A DNA stretch of 64,000 bases from Thermococcus sp. P6 (GTDB taxonomy: Archaea; Methanobacteriota_B; Thermococci; Thermococcales; Thermococcaceae): contig NZ_CP015104.1 in NCBI RefSeq assembly GCF_002214525.1, positions 806,001 through 870,000 on the forward strand, read 5' to 3'. The translations under genes were made by a program, and so were the position numbers. Positions 1-7,710 of this stretch are shown here, one piece after another. Each line of letters starts with the position of its first letter. The first letter of the stretch is position 1. The notes beneath the pieces were generated by a model, which was not told the origin of the DNA, made no database searches, and saw only the letters and a program-made list of their open reading frames with translations.

Positions 1-1
1 C

Positions 2-715
2 AGACTCATCGGCTACTTCGTCTCGGACGGACACTACACCGACAAGGACGTTCGCATAACGGTTGGCCATGATGATGTTGAAAGGGACATTCTCTCGATC
101 CTTGAGGAGCTCGGGGTTCCCCACAGTATTCTTCAAGCCGAAGGAAAGGCAAAGCAGATCGTGATTGGGAGCAGGTTGATGCGTCTCGTCTTTAAGTACG
201 CCCTCGGGATTCCGGAGAAAGCCGAGAACAAGAGGCTTCCGAGAGACTTCCTCAGCTATCCGCAGGAAGTCAGGAGGGCGTTGCTTTCTGGCCTGCTCAA
301 CGGCGATGGCTACGTCGTCAGGGGGGAGAGACATTTAAACGTTGGCTATGCCAGCGTCTCCCGCGGCCTCATAAGAGACATCCTCTATCTACTGGCATCC
401 TTTGGGATATTCGCAAGGGTATACACCGTTGAAAAGGAAAAGGTCAAAGGGGCAAATCACGACCTCTACAGGGTATACGTGGCTGGGAAGGACCTCGAGA
501 GGCTGGTTGAAATAGTCGAGCTCAGGGAAGGGCACAGGAAAAGACTTGGCGATGTCGGGGAGAGGAAACCCGCGAGGATAACGAAGGTCAGCGACTTCTA
601 CCTCGATCCCGTGGAAGGTATTGAAGAGGAGGAGTACTCGGGATACGTTTACGACGTTGAGGTTGAGAACCCCGGGCACTCGTTCGTAGCCTCCGACGGT
701 CTCCTGGTGAGCAAC
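2..715 (+). mobile_element. Intein (C-terminal part) with two-motif LAGLIDADG homing endonuclease
   Basis: The frame encodes a LAGLIDADG endonuclease: first motif LIGYFVSDG at 5-31, second motif LLSGLLNGDG at 281-310. Both keep the acidic residue needed for metal-dependent cleavage, so the endonuclease may be active. The C-terminal splicing block follows (YVYDVEVENPGHSFVASDG then LLVSN), ending with Asn at 713-715 and Cys at 716-718 as the +1 nucleophile. The penultimate residue is Ser, where most inteins have His. The N-terminal splicing block lies outside the window. Confidence 0.9.
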
Positions 716-2032
716 TGCTTTTTCTACGCCAAAGAGGGACAGCCGATATACGAGCCCACGTTAGAGCAGATAAGGATGATGCTCCGCAACGCAAAGAAGG
801 AGGAGCCCATAGGGGCCAACGCAGTCCAGTTCACCGGGGGAGAACCAACGCTGAGGGACGATTTAATTGAGATAATAAAGATCGCCAGGGAAGAGGGTTA
901 CGACCACGTGCAGCTCAACACCGATGGCATAAAGCTCGCCTTCGAGCCGGAACTGGTGAAGAAGATAAGGGAGGCTGGAGTCAACACGCTCTACATGAGC
1001 TACGACGGAATGACGCCCCAGACCAACTGGAAGAACCACTGGGAGGTCCCCCTGATCTTTGAGAACGTTAGAAAAGCTGGAGGGCCGGGCATAGTCCTCG
1101 TTCCAACGACCATAAGGAACGTGAACGACCACGAGCTCGGGGCAATAATAAACTTTGCCCTCAACAATCTGGACATCGTAAGGGGCGTTAACTTCCAGCC
1201 GATTTCCCTCGTTGGAAGGGTTCCGAAAAAGGAACGCCAGAGGTTCAGGATAACCATCCCCGGGGCAATAAAGAGGATAGAGGAGCAGACCCATGGAGCC
1301 ATAGCAAAGGGAGACTGGTATCCAATTCCCATAGCCGGACACATAGCGAGGTTCTTCGAGGCCTTCTCGGGAAGCAGATACTACATGACCTCCCACTTTG
1401 CGTGTGGTGCGGCAACCTACGTATTCCTTGACAGGGAGAAAAAGAGGGTCGTGCCGATAAGCAGGTTCCTTGACGTTGATGGCTTCGTCGAGTATCTGGA
1501 GAGCAAGGCCGAAGAGATAGAGGGCTGGAAGAAGATGGGCAAACTCCGCAAGCTCAAGCTCGGTGCCGAGATATTCATGAAGTTCAGGAGCTTCTACGAC
1601 GAGAAGTACGCCCCCAAGGGACTTGGAGTCCTCGACCTCATAAAGAACGCCTTCATCCACGGCAACTACGATGCCCTCGGAAAGTTCCACACGAACGCCC
1701 TCTTCCTCGGGATGATGCACTTCATGGACGAGTACAACTACGACGTCGAGAGGGTTGAACGCTGCGTTATCCACTACGCCATGCCTGACGGAAGGATCGT
1801 TCCCTTCTGTACCTTCAACGTCATTCCAGAGCTGTACAGGGACAAGGTGCAGGCCCAGTTCAGCTACTCGTGGGACGAATGGAAGGCCCTGCATCCGGAC
1901 TGGGACTACAAAAAGGACAAGTACATCAGGACCAAGGAGTTCGTCGAGAGGATGAAGAAGAGCGAGCTCTACAGGAAGACCTACATCGACATCGAGGACT
2001 ACCTCGGGCTATGGGGTGATCGGAATGATTAA
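2..2032 (+). CDS. Radical-SAM enzyme, probable tetraether lipid synthase (Tes), with intein; 5' end outside window
   Basis: The reading frame is open from base 2 to the TAA at 2030-2032. The first part (to 715) is an intein; the mature C-extein starts at Cys 716-718 (CFFYAKEGQP). It continues with the radical-SAM glycine-rich motif FTGGEPTLRDD, a barrel-like core and late cysteines (HFACGA, VERCVIH, VPFCTF) that look like auxiliary-cluster ligands. The pattern matches MoaA-like archaeal proteins of the GDGT/tetraether synthase group, which join the phytanyl tails of two archaeol lipids. That family assignment is from recognition of the sequence and was not searched. The N-extein, with the first two cluster cysteines, lies upstream of the window. 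A coupled 100-residue gene follows with an 8-base overlap. Confidence 0.75.
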   Translation, partial: RLIGYFVSDGHYTDKDVRITVGHDDVERDILSILEELGVPHSILQAEGKAKQIVIGSRLMRLVFKYALGIPEKAENKRLPRDFLSYPQEVRRALLSGLLNGDGYVVRGERHLNVGYASVSRGLIRDILYLLASFGIFARVYTVEKEKVKGANHDLYRVYVAGKDLERLVEIVELREGHRKRLGDVGERKPARITKVSDFYLDPVEGIEEEEYSGYVYDVEVENPGHSFVASDGLLVSNCFFYAKEGQPIYEPTLEQIRMMLRNAKKEEPIGANAVQFTGGEPTLRDDLIEIIKIAREEGYDHVQLNTDGIKLAFEPELVKKIREAGVNTLYMSYDGMTPQTNWKNHWEVPLIFENVRKAGGPGIVLVPTTIRNVNDHELGAIINFALNNLDIVRGVNFQPISLVGRVPKKERQRFRITIPGAIKRIEEQTHGAIAKGDWYPIPIAGHIARFFEAFSGSRYYMTSHFACGAATYVFLDREKKRVVPISRFLDVDGFVEYLESKAEEIEGWKKMGKLRKLKLGAEIFMKFRSFYDEKYAPKGLGVLDLIKNAFIHGNYDALGKFHTNALFLGMMHFMDEYNYDVERVERCVIHYAMPDGRIVPFCTFNVIPELYRDKVQAQFSYSWDEWKALHPDWDYKKDKYIRTKEFVERMKKSELYRKTYIDIEDYLGLWGDRND

Positions 2033-2327
2033 GGGGGACAAAAAACTAACCCTGCTCAGATTACGGTTCGGGAAGGTAGACTGGGAGAAAGCCACCGCGA
2101 AGCAGTACGAACTCCTGAAGGAGGATCGAGTGTGGAGAGCCTTTCTCAACGGCTACGCCAGGAGCGGCTTCATCGTTTTCGACGAGGAAAGCCTTCCGAG
2201 GGAGGAGGTCATGGAAATCCTGAAGGAACTGGAACCCATGATAGTCGAAGATAAGGAAATAACGGTTGAGGAACTGATAGAATCCAGCTACTCGTGGAAC
2301 AACGTGCGGAAAAGGGCAGGAGCATAA
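2025..2327 (+). CDS. Small hypothetical protein coupled to the Tes-like gene
   Basis: 100 residues, charged, no membrane segment or signal peptide, predicted mixed alpha/beta. I do not recognise a family. The ATG at 2025 is preferred over the GTG at 2016, because GGGGTGAT at 2013-2020 is a good ribosome binding site four bases before the ATG. The start overlaps the end of the radical-SAM gene by 8 bases, so the two are almost certainly translationally coupled. This suggests an accessory role for the lipid enzyme, but that is only inference from position. It converges on the DUF2139 gene. Confidence 0.8.
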   Translation: MIKGDKKLTLLRLRFGKVDWEKATAKQYELLKEDRVWRAFLNGYARSGFIVFDEESLPREEVMEILKELEPMIVEDKEITVEELIESSYSWNNVRKRAGA

Positions 2328-2336
2328 AAGAAAAAA
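2326..2336 (-). terminator. Oligo-T terminator for the DUF2139 gene
   Basis: On the minus strand, directly after the stop codon of the DUF2139 gene, the sequence reads as two T-runs (TTTTTTCTTTT). This is the usual archaeal termination signal. It falls in the short gap between two converging genes. Confidence 0.5.
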
Positions 2337-3782
2337 TCAGCGGAGTTCTATCCTCGCCTTTCCCTTTCCATCCTCTTTTTCCAGCTCGAAGCTCACGATG
2401 CCGCTGAAGGAATCCAGCTCAACGATGTTTCTGCCGGCTTTGAGGTCGAAGGTATCCTCGAAGGCACCGCCCGCGGGAAGGGATAGATCGTACTCCCTAA
2501 CGGTCAGCCTGTTGTCCCTGCTCAGGTAGAGGACCATCCTCGGCTCGCGGTAGCCCTCGAGGGGGATTCCTCCGAAGGCTTCCCTGCCCTGAAGGGCAAG
2601 GGGAACCGAGAAGCTCACCGCGGGAGGTCTCCTCTGAATCACGTCTTCATCGAGAACCACTATGTCCCTGTTTCCGGTGTCGAAGGGCGTCGCCTCCGTA
2701 GAGCCGGTGTTCGGGGCAGTGTTTGCTCCAAGGAGAATCTGTCCTCCCATTTTCTCAATGCTCGTTATTCTCGCCCCGAAAGCGCCGATTATCTTCACCA
2801 TCGGCGGGGCAACGTAGAGGAGAACGCTCGGGCCGACGATGGTGTTGGTGGTCGTCCATCCAAACCGGTCCTCGGGCCTGTAAACAGCGTCGTGGTAGGA
2901 GTTGTAAGCCGTCACGATACCGCCGCCGACGTTTATCGCGTTCACCCTGAAGGGGGCGTAGAAGGTGTGGAACTCGAAGAGCCGGAAGAACCTGAAGTCC
3001 TCCCCCATGAGGGGATTGCCCGCTACGATCCCCCCGCGGACGAAGGCAAAGGCCCTGTTGTAAGCGCTCGCGAGCGGACCGTACTCCGGTCTTACGTAGG
3101 GCCTTCCATCGACGCTCTCCCCGGGTTTAAAGGATTCCCACTTCCCCGTTATGAGGTCGAGGGCCTTTATCTCCCTTAGACCTCCGGCGAAGTTGTTCCC
3201 AACGCCGAAGAAGGCGCTGTCATGAAGGAGCGTGCCCTTGGCCGAGGGTTCCCCGAGTAAAGCCTCGGCCCTTTCGGTCCTTCTGTCGAGGGCGTAAACA
3301 CCGAGGTTCGCGTGGCCGTCCTCCCTCGCAAGGAGAAGCCTGTCGTTGTAGGGGTCGTAGATTATATCGCTCACCTCGCCGGCCCAGTCCGTTGGATGAT
3401 GTATGGAATCCTTCCAGAGGAGCCGTACCTCACCGCTGTCCGTATCGTAGGCATGCACGTGGGAGTACTTGTTCACAAAGCTTATCGTGGATTTTTCATT
3501 CTTCCCTTCATACACCGCGGGCGCGTGAACCCATCCCCCAAAGTATATGAATTCGTCCACGGTCTCCACCGCGTTGTAGGTATCGCCTCCGCTCGTCGGG
3601 GCCTTCCCAAGGAGCGTGAAGTCGTAAACCTTTTCACCCCCCTCCTTAATATCAAGGAAGCGGGCCTCGGCCTCAAAGGCGAGGGTGAAGTAGAGCACCC
3701 CTCTATGGTACCTGAGACCGAATATTCCACCACTGCCCCACTCCGGCCCGTACCTGCCCGGAAACCTGTAATGACTCAGCAT
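2337..3782 (-). CDS. DUF2139-like beta-propeller-type protein
   Basis: 481 residues, rich in beta-strand, aromatic residues and short repeating segments (ILLGANT, VLDEDV, LLLAREDGHANLGVY), as expected for a propeller. It matches my recollection of the archaeal DUF2139 family; no activity is known. No signal peptide or transmembrane segment is evident. The ATG at 3782 is chosen because GTGAT lies four bases upstream on the minus strand; a longer frame extends to 3839 without a comparable site. It follows a Tfx-type regulator on the same strand with a 31-base gap, so they may share a transcript. Confidence 0.65.
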   Translation of the reverse strand: MLSHYRFPGRYGPEWGSGGIFGLRYHRGVLYFTLAFEAEARFLDIKEGGEKVYDFTLLGKAPTSGGDTYNAVETVDEFIYFGGWVHAPAVYEGKNEKSTISFVNKYSHVHAYDTDSGEVRLLWKDSIHHPTDWAGEVSDIIYDPYNDRLLLAREDGHANLGVYALDRRTERAEALLGEPSAKGTLLHDSAFFGVGNNFAGGLREIKALDLITGKWESFKPGESVDGRPYVRPEYGPLASAYNRAFAFVRGGIVAGNPLMGEDFRFFRLFEFHTFYAPFRVNAINVGGGIVTAYNSYHDAVYRPEDRFGWTTTNTIVGPSVLLYVAPPMVKIIGAFGARITSIEKMGGQILLGANTAPNTGSTEATPFDTGNRDIVVLDEDVIQRRPPAVSFSVPLALQGREAFGGIPLEGYREPRMVLYLSRDNRLTVREYDLSLPAGGAFEDTFDLKAGRNIVELDSFSGIVSFELEKEDGKGKARIELR

Positions 3783-3813
3783 GGTATCACGGGAGAACCT
3801 ACGGAGAGGGACT

Positions 3814-4251
3814 TTATGGGCCTTTCGGGTCCTCCTCACCGGGCAGGTACTCGCCGATCCTGAGATTGTTTCCGCTGTCGAGGAAGAGAATGAAGTCCCT
3901 CCGGGCTATACGGTCCTCTATCGGGGCGTTCTCCACGAGATAGGCTATAACCTCGGCCGTGCTGTAGGGAACGTGAATCCCGAGCTCGTCGGCCTTTTTG
4001 AAAAGCCGCTCCGGAACCGTGAATATATCCTCTCCCCTTTTCACCCGGACGCTAAGCCGGGAGTTTATCTGCTCCCAGATCAGGATGGTGTTCCGGGCCT
4101 TTTCCACCTTTTCAAGGGCCCTTCTCTCAAGTATGCTCACGTTGGCCCTCGTCGTGCCGAGAAGCTCCGCTATCTCGCTCTGCTTCATGCCCCTCGCCCG
4201 AAGCTGAAGGATCCTGATCTGGTGCTTCGTGAAGAAGCTCTTACCCGACAT
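3814..4251 (-). CDS. Tfx family DNA-binding protein
   Basis: 145 residues. The N-terminal region has a sigma-like helix-turn-helix (KHQIRILQLRARGMKQSEIAELLGTTRANVSILERRA, about residues 8-45), typical of the Tfx family named after a Methanothermobacter protein that binds the fmd promoter. The remainder is a C-terminal domain with VPERLFKKADELGIHVPYSTAEVIAYL. The start at 4251 has GGTG upstream; an ATG four codons earlier lacks a site. The gene lies just upstream of the DUF2139 gene on the same strand, which may be its target. Its effector is unknown. Confidence 0.8.
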   Translation of the reverse strand: MSGKSFFTKHQIRILQLRARGMKQSEIAELLGTTRANVSILERRALEKVEKARNTILIWEQINSRLSVRVKRGEDIFTVPERLFKKADELGIHVPYSTAEVIAYLVENAPIEDRIARRDFILFLDSGNNLRIGEYLPGEEDPKGP

Positions 4252-4369
4252 ATTAAACACCATAATTTAACAGGACGTGAAAGGTTAAAAGGCTTACTCC
4301 AGTGGAAGCGAATCAGAAGGATTGACTCTCTGGTGCTCGGGATTCCAGAAGAGGTCCGGAGAATTCTGG

Positions 4370-4447
4370 TGGTCCCGCGGCCCGGATTTGAACCGGGGAC
4401 CTGCGGATCTACAGTCCGCCGCCGCTCCCAGGCTAGGCTACCGCGGG
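4370..4447 (-). tRNA. tRNA-Tyr (GTA)
   Basis: Read on the minus strand, the acceptor stem CCCGCGG pairs with CCGCGGG, the anticodon stem GCGGA/TCCGC holds loop CTGTAGA (anticodon GTA), and the T arm contains GGTTCAAATCC. C1:G72 is the identity pair expected of archaeal tRNA-Tyr. The discriminator is A and CCA is encoded. No intron is seen. A TATA-like ATTTATAAAC lies about 35 bases upstream near 4482-4492. Confidence 0.95.
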
Positions 4448-4519
4448 ACCAAAGGCCCGTTCCATAGTCGCTTGGGTAGGTTTATAAATTTTTCTCTCCA
4501 TAGTGGAGGGGGGAGTTCC

Positions 4520-5080
4520 ATGAGTCGGATTGCGAAGTCCCAGCTGATCCACTACTCAAGAAAAGCCCACGAACGGGGCCTTACCGCGGCCTTCGGCGGA
4601 AACCTCAGTCTCCTGTTCGGAGGGCTGGTTTTCATAAAATCCACGGGGGCGGTGATGGACGAGCTCAACGCCGGCGATATCGCGGTGATAGACCTCGATG
4701 GAAGGCAGGTCTCAGGGGTCAGGCCCTCCTCCGAGTACAGGATGCATCTGGCCATCTACAGGGAGAGGGAAGACGTTAGAGCCGTGGTCCACCTCCATCC
4801 GCCCTACTCGATAGCCGCATCCACGATGGCCGGAAAAGAACTGCCCATAATAACGCCGGAAGCCGAGCTCTACCTTGGAAGGATTCCCGTGGCGGAGTTC
4901 CGGCCCGCCGGAACACGGGAGCTTGCGGAGAAGGTGGCGGAAGCGATCAAGGAATCGGACGCTGTGATAATGGAGCGTCACGGCATAGTCACCGTCGGAA
5001 GAACCCTGAGGGAGGCCTTCTACAGGGCGGAACTCGTGGAGGAGAGCGCAAAATTATGGTACCTGGCGGAAAGGCGTTGA
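4520..5080 (+). CDS. Class II aldolase/adducin family protein (fuculose-phosphate aldolase-like)
   Basis: 186 residues. Class II aldolases of this fold use Zn2+ to cleave phosphorylated sugars. The metal ligands are visible: His91 and His93 (HLHPPYS), His154 (MERHGIV), and Glu72 (SSEYRMH) as the likely catalytic acid. Length and motifs fit archaeal L-fuculose-1-phosphate aldolase relatives, which supply lactaldehyde or act on related phosphosugars; the substrate here is not determined. The start ATG follows a strong purine-rich site (GGAGGGGGGAG). It stands alone, divergent from tRNA-Tyr and converging on the UPF0147 gene. Confidence 0.8.
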   Translation: MSRIAKSQLIHYSRKAHERGLTAAFGGNLSLLFGGLVFIKSTGAVMDELNAGDIAVIDLDGRQVSGVRPSSEYRMHLAIYREREDVRAVVHLHPPYSIAASTMAGKELPIITPEAELYLGRIPVAEFRPAGTRELAEKVAEAIKESDAVIMERHGIVTVGRTLREAFYRAELVEESAKLWYLAERR

Positions 5081-5142
5081 CGTCTTTTCCACAAATTTCA
5101 CGGTAGAAAGGGCGAGAAAATGCCCCGGGAAAAGGGAAAGGT

Positions 5143-5394
5143 TCACTTTATCTGCTCAAGGGCGCCGAGGACCTCCCATATGATCGTCCTCGTGTGCATG
5201 GGCATGTTGGGGTCCTCGCTTACCTCCTCGAGTATCGCTATCGCATCCGCCGCCCTGACGACGGGGTCTTTGCTCTTATCGAGAAGCACCTCTATGGCCC
5301 GCTCGGCCGCGCGCCTTATGTTCCTCGGAACAACCGTATCCTGAACGACCTGCTCGTTGAGAACCTGAACGATCTGATCGATGAGCTCGCTCAT
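5143..5394 (-). CDS. UPF0147 family protein
   Basis: 83 residues, all-helical, matching the UPF0147 family of Thermococcales (motifs VVPRNIRRAAERAIEVL and PNMPMHTRTIIWEVLG). No function is established. The ribosome binding site GGAGGTGGT immediately precedes the ATG. It sits 85 bases downstream of the cobalamin adenosyltransferase gene on the same strand; co-transcription is possible but there is no evidence of a shared pathway. Confidence 0.85.
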   Translation of the reverse strand: MSELIDQIVQVLNEQVVQDTVVPRNIRRAAERAIEVLLDKSKDPVVRAADAIAILEEVSEDPNMPMHTRTIIWEVLGALEQIK

Positions 5395-5479
5395 ACCACC
5401 ACCTCCTTTTCTAAAGAATTGTTACTAAAACAATCCCGGGTTACCTTCGCCTTCCGGACTAAAAAACTTTTCGGTCGGC

Positions 5480-6007
5480 TCAGAACTCGACGCCCCTCCT
5501 TGCGAGGATGCCGCGCGCGTAGGGATGCTTCACCTCCCTCATCTCGGTGACGTAGTCGGCGTATTCAAACAGCTCCTCCGGGCAGTACCTCCCCGTCAAA
5601 ACGAGCTCGGTGTGGGGGGCTTTCTTCTCGATGAGCTCGATAACCTCATCAACCTCGAGCATGCCGAAGCCGAGGGCGACGCATATCTCGTCGAGGATCA
5701 CCAGATCCCACTCACCGCTCGAGACGACCTCCCTCGAGCGTTTCAGGGCCCTTCTGGCGGCTTCAATGTCCTCCGGCTCGGGCTTACCGTGGACGAACTT
5801 CGGCAAACCGAAGGATTCTATAAGCGCGCCGCATTCGGCTATCTTCTTCTGCTCGCCGTAAACGTCCCCGGCCTTCATGAACTGAAGGATGATGACCCTC
5901 CCTCCAGAGCCAAGCATCCTGACGGCGAGACCAAAAGCTGCTGTCGTCTTTCCCTTACCGTTTCCGGTGTAGACGTGAACCATCCCAAGCTTCTCCTTCC
6001 ATGACAC
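5480..6007 (-). CDS. cobO: Cob(I)yrinic acid a,c-diamide adenosyltransferase (CobO/BtuR type)
   Basis: 175 residues. It transfers the adenosyl group of ATP to the cobalt of corrinoids in adenosylcobalamin synthesis or salvage. The P-loop TGNGKGKTT is at residues 14-22, the Walker-B-like strand WDLVILDEICVAL is in the middle, and LTGRYCPEEL near the C terminus is typical of this family. The GTG at 6007 was chosen because GGTGGG lies just upstream; it gives the N terminus MSWKEKLGMV. Starts at 6016 (GTG) or 5983 (ATG) are possible but less well supported. Confidence 0.9.
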   Translation of the reverse strand: MSWKEKLGMVHVYTGNGKGKTTAAFGLAVRMLGSGGRVIILQFMKAGDVYGEQKKIAECGALIESFGLPKFVHGKPEPEDIEAARRALKRSREVVSSGEWDLVILDEICVALGFGMLEVDEVIELIEKKAPHTELVLTGRYCPEELFEYADYVTEMREVKHPYARGILARRGVEF

Positions 6008-6079
6008 AGGACCCACCGGATGGACATAACATCCAGCAGATTTTAAGGGTATCGATAAGGCTTCAGAAGGGGAGAATTA

Positions 6080-6157
6080 TGGGGCCAGGGCCGGGATTTG
6101 AACCCGGGCTAGGGGATCCACAGTCCCCTGTGCTAACCAGGCTACACCACCCTGGCC
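6080..6157 (-). tRNA. tRNA-His (GTG)
   Basis: On the minus strand the acceptor GCCAGGG pairs with CCCTGGC. The anticodon stem GGGGA/TCCCC holds loop CTGTGGA (anticodon GTG), and the T loop region is GGTTCAAATCC. The discriminator is C and a G precedes position 1 in the DNA (6157), so the G-1:C73 pair diagnostic of tRNA-His is genomically encoded. CCA is encoded at 6080-6082. Confidence 0.95.
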
Positions 6158-6181
6158 ATTTCCGGCTAAACCTTCCGGGTT

Positions 6182-6195
6182 AACTTTATAAAGTT
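6182..6195 (-). promoter_or_regulatory. TATA box of the tRNA-His gene
   Basis: AACTTTATAAAGTT lies about 25-38 bases upstream of the tRNA-His 5' end on the minus strand. The spacing matches an archaeal TATA box that places the start of transcription close to the mature 5' end. The element is a perfect palindrome. Confidence 0.6.
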
Positions 6196-6294
6196 TTCGA
6201 AGGAGGGGCCTGAAAGAGCGCCCTGAGAGCTTTTGCCCGGGATAACTAAAAGCTAAGGGGAGATCGGAGGGAAAGAAGTTCAGGGGGTCCGGAT

Positions 6295-6918
6295 ATGAAG
6301 GCAAAGCGCGAGGCCCTTCAAAGCCTCTTCACGGCCATCCGGGAGGGAAAGGTGGACGATGACATAATCGATCTCCTGCTGCTCGTTAACTCGATCAAAG
6401 GCGTTTACACGACCAGTTCGTGCTCCGGAAGGATAGGGATAATTGAGGAACCGGATCTGGGTGCTAAACCCCTGAGCAGGTGGCTCCTGAAGGAGCACAG
6501 GCCGATCAGATTCGATGAAGCAAAGGAATCCCTCAAGAGGGCGGAAAGGGGCCTGATATTTCTGAAGAGCCAGCCACCGATCCTTCATGTAGTTGCCGAA
6601 GATCCGGAACTGGCGAAGAGGCTCCACGAGATCGGTCTGGCCAGCGGGTTCAAGTACACGACCTTCAAGGTGATATCCCGCCGGTATCTGGTGGAGATAA
6701 ACGCCACGGAGTACCTAACGGCGCCGCTCGGGAGGGACGGAAGGGTCATGGTGGACGATGAATACCTCCGCTTCGCCATCGAAGTTGGCAACTCCATGCT
6801 GAAGCGTTCAAAGGGAAGGCTCCCCCGCCTTGAGAAGAACTTCAAACGTCTCAGAGAGGAGGCAGGTAGCGATGAGCTTTTCTACGAGCTGGCGGAGAGG
6901 TTTAAGGAAAGAACCTAA
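6295..6918 (+). CDS. taw3: Taw3, wyosine-pathway N4-methyltransferase
   Basis: 207 residues. Taw3/TYW3 methylates the tricyclic yW base precursor at position 37 of tRNA-Phe, using S-adenosylmethionine. Family signatures visible are the N-terminal YTTSSCSGRIG, SRWLLKEHRPI and the C-terminal VEINATEYLTAPLG followed by EVGNSMLKRSKGRL. The ATG follows a TTCAGGGGGTCC stretch and gives the usual length. The stop codon overlaps that of the converging lipoate ligase gene by four bases. The other wyosine genes are not in this window. Confidence 0.92.
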   Translation: MKAKREALQSLFTAIREGKVDDDIIDLLLLVNSIKGVYTTSSCSGRIGIIEEPDLGAKPLSRWLLKEHRPIRFDEAKESLKRAERGLIFLKSQPPILHVVAEDPELAKRLHEIGLASGFKYTTFKVISRRYLVEINATEYLTAPLGRDGRVMVDDEYLRFAIEVGNSMLKRSKGRLPRLEKNFKRLREEAGSDELFYELAERFKERT

Positions 6919-7664
6919 CGCATAAGGTTCCATTCCGGGTTTCCGTATTTCTCCTCAACGAGTTTCCCCGCGAGTTCGAGCTCATAATCGGTCAGCTCGC
7001 CCTCCTCCAGAGGAAAGGCGTTGAAGAAGCTCTCCTTGAGCAACCGGTAGGTATCCCAGCGGTTGAGTTTTATCCCCTCGCGCTCAAGCGTGGTCACCCT
7101 CTCAAAGATGCTTGAGATGCCCTTGTCAGAGAGCTTTGCCTTCGAGACCTTCAGAACCCTTCCGAGTACCTCCAGCCGGGTGGAGTACATAAACGTCCCG
7201 TGCTGCAGGATCGTTCCCTTCCTCCGGGTCTGGGCCGAACCGCTTATCTTCCTTCCGTTCGCAACCACATCGTTGAGTCCCGAAAAACCGGCATCGAGGC
7301 CGAGCTCCCTCAGGGCATCCACAAGGGGACCGGCCAGATAGCGGTAGCTCGTTTCTATCTTTCCGAGCATCGGATGGTAGTCCTCCCCAACCACCACGGA
7401 GTACGTTATCTCTCCGAATTCGTCGTGGAAGACGGATCCACCGCCCGTTATCCTCCTGACAACCGGAACTCCGAGTTTCCTCGCCTCGTCGAGATCCACG
7501 TCGTGCCTGACGCTCTGGAAGCGCCCGATGGTTACAGAGCTGGGCGAGAAGGCGTAGAGCCGGACCGTGTCCGGGACCTTCCCCTCGATTCTGGCCCGGA
7601 GTATAGCCTCGTCTATGGCCATCTGGAGTTCGGGTTTCGCAACTATGAGCGGGACGAACCTCAT
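6915..7664 (-). CDS. Lipoate--protein ligase A family protein
   Basis: 249 residues. It probably activates lipoate and attaches it to an acceptor such as GcvH. The family motif RRITGGGSVFHD (residues 70-81) forms the lipoyl-AMP pocket, and Lys139 in NGRKISGSAQ is the expected catalytic lysine; YGNPEWN at the C terminus is also typical. Archaeal LplA often needs a separate C-terminal partner (LplB); no such gene is seen nearby. The biotin/lipoate ligase superfamily also includes octanoyltransferases, so the exact reaction is not proven. Confidence 0.85.
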   Translation of the reverse strand: MRFVPLIVAKPELQMAIDEAILRARIEGKVPDTVRLYAFSPSSVTIGRFQSVRHDVDLDEARKLGVPVVRRITGGGSVFHDEFGEITYSVVVGEDYHPMLGKIETSYRYLAGPLVDALRELGLDAGFSGLNDVVANGRKISGSAQTRRKGTILQHGTFMYSTRLEVLGRVLKVSKAKLSDKGISSIFERVTTLEREGIKLNRWDTYRLLKESFFNAFPLEEGELTDYELELAGKLVEEKYGNPEWNLMR

Positions 7665-7710
7665 GACACCACCAAAGTTAAAGGTTCTCCGGGACTTTTA
7701 AGTTCTCGGA

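Noticed and set aside
863-1894. Long open frame on the minus strand opposite the radical-SAM gene
   Set aside because: Its protein has no recognisable motif and it mirrors a clear coding sequence; such antisense frames are common in GC-rich Thermococcales genes.
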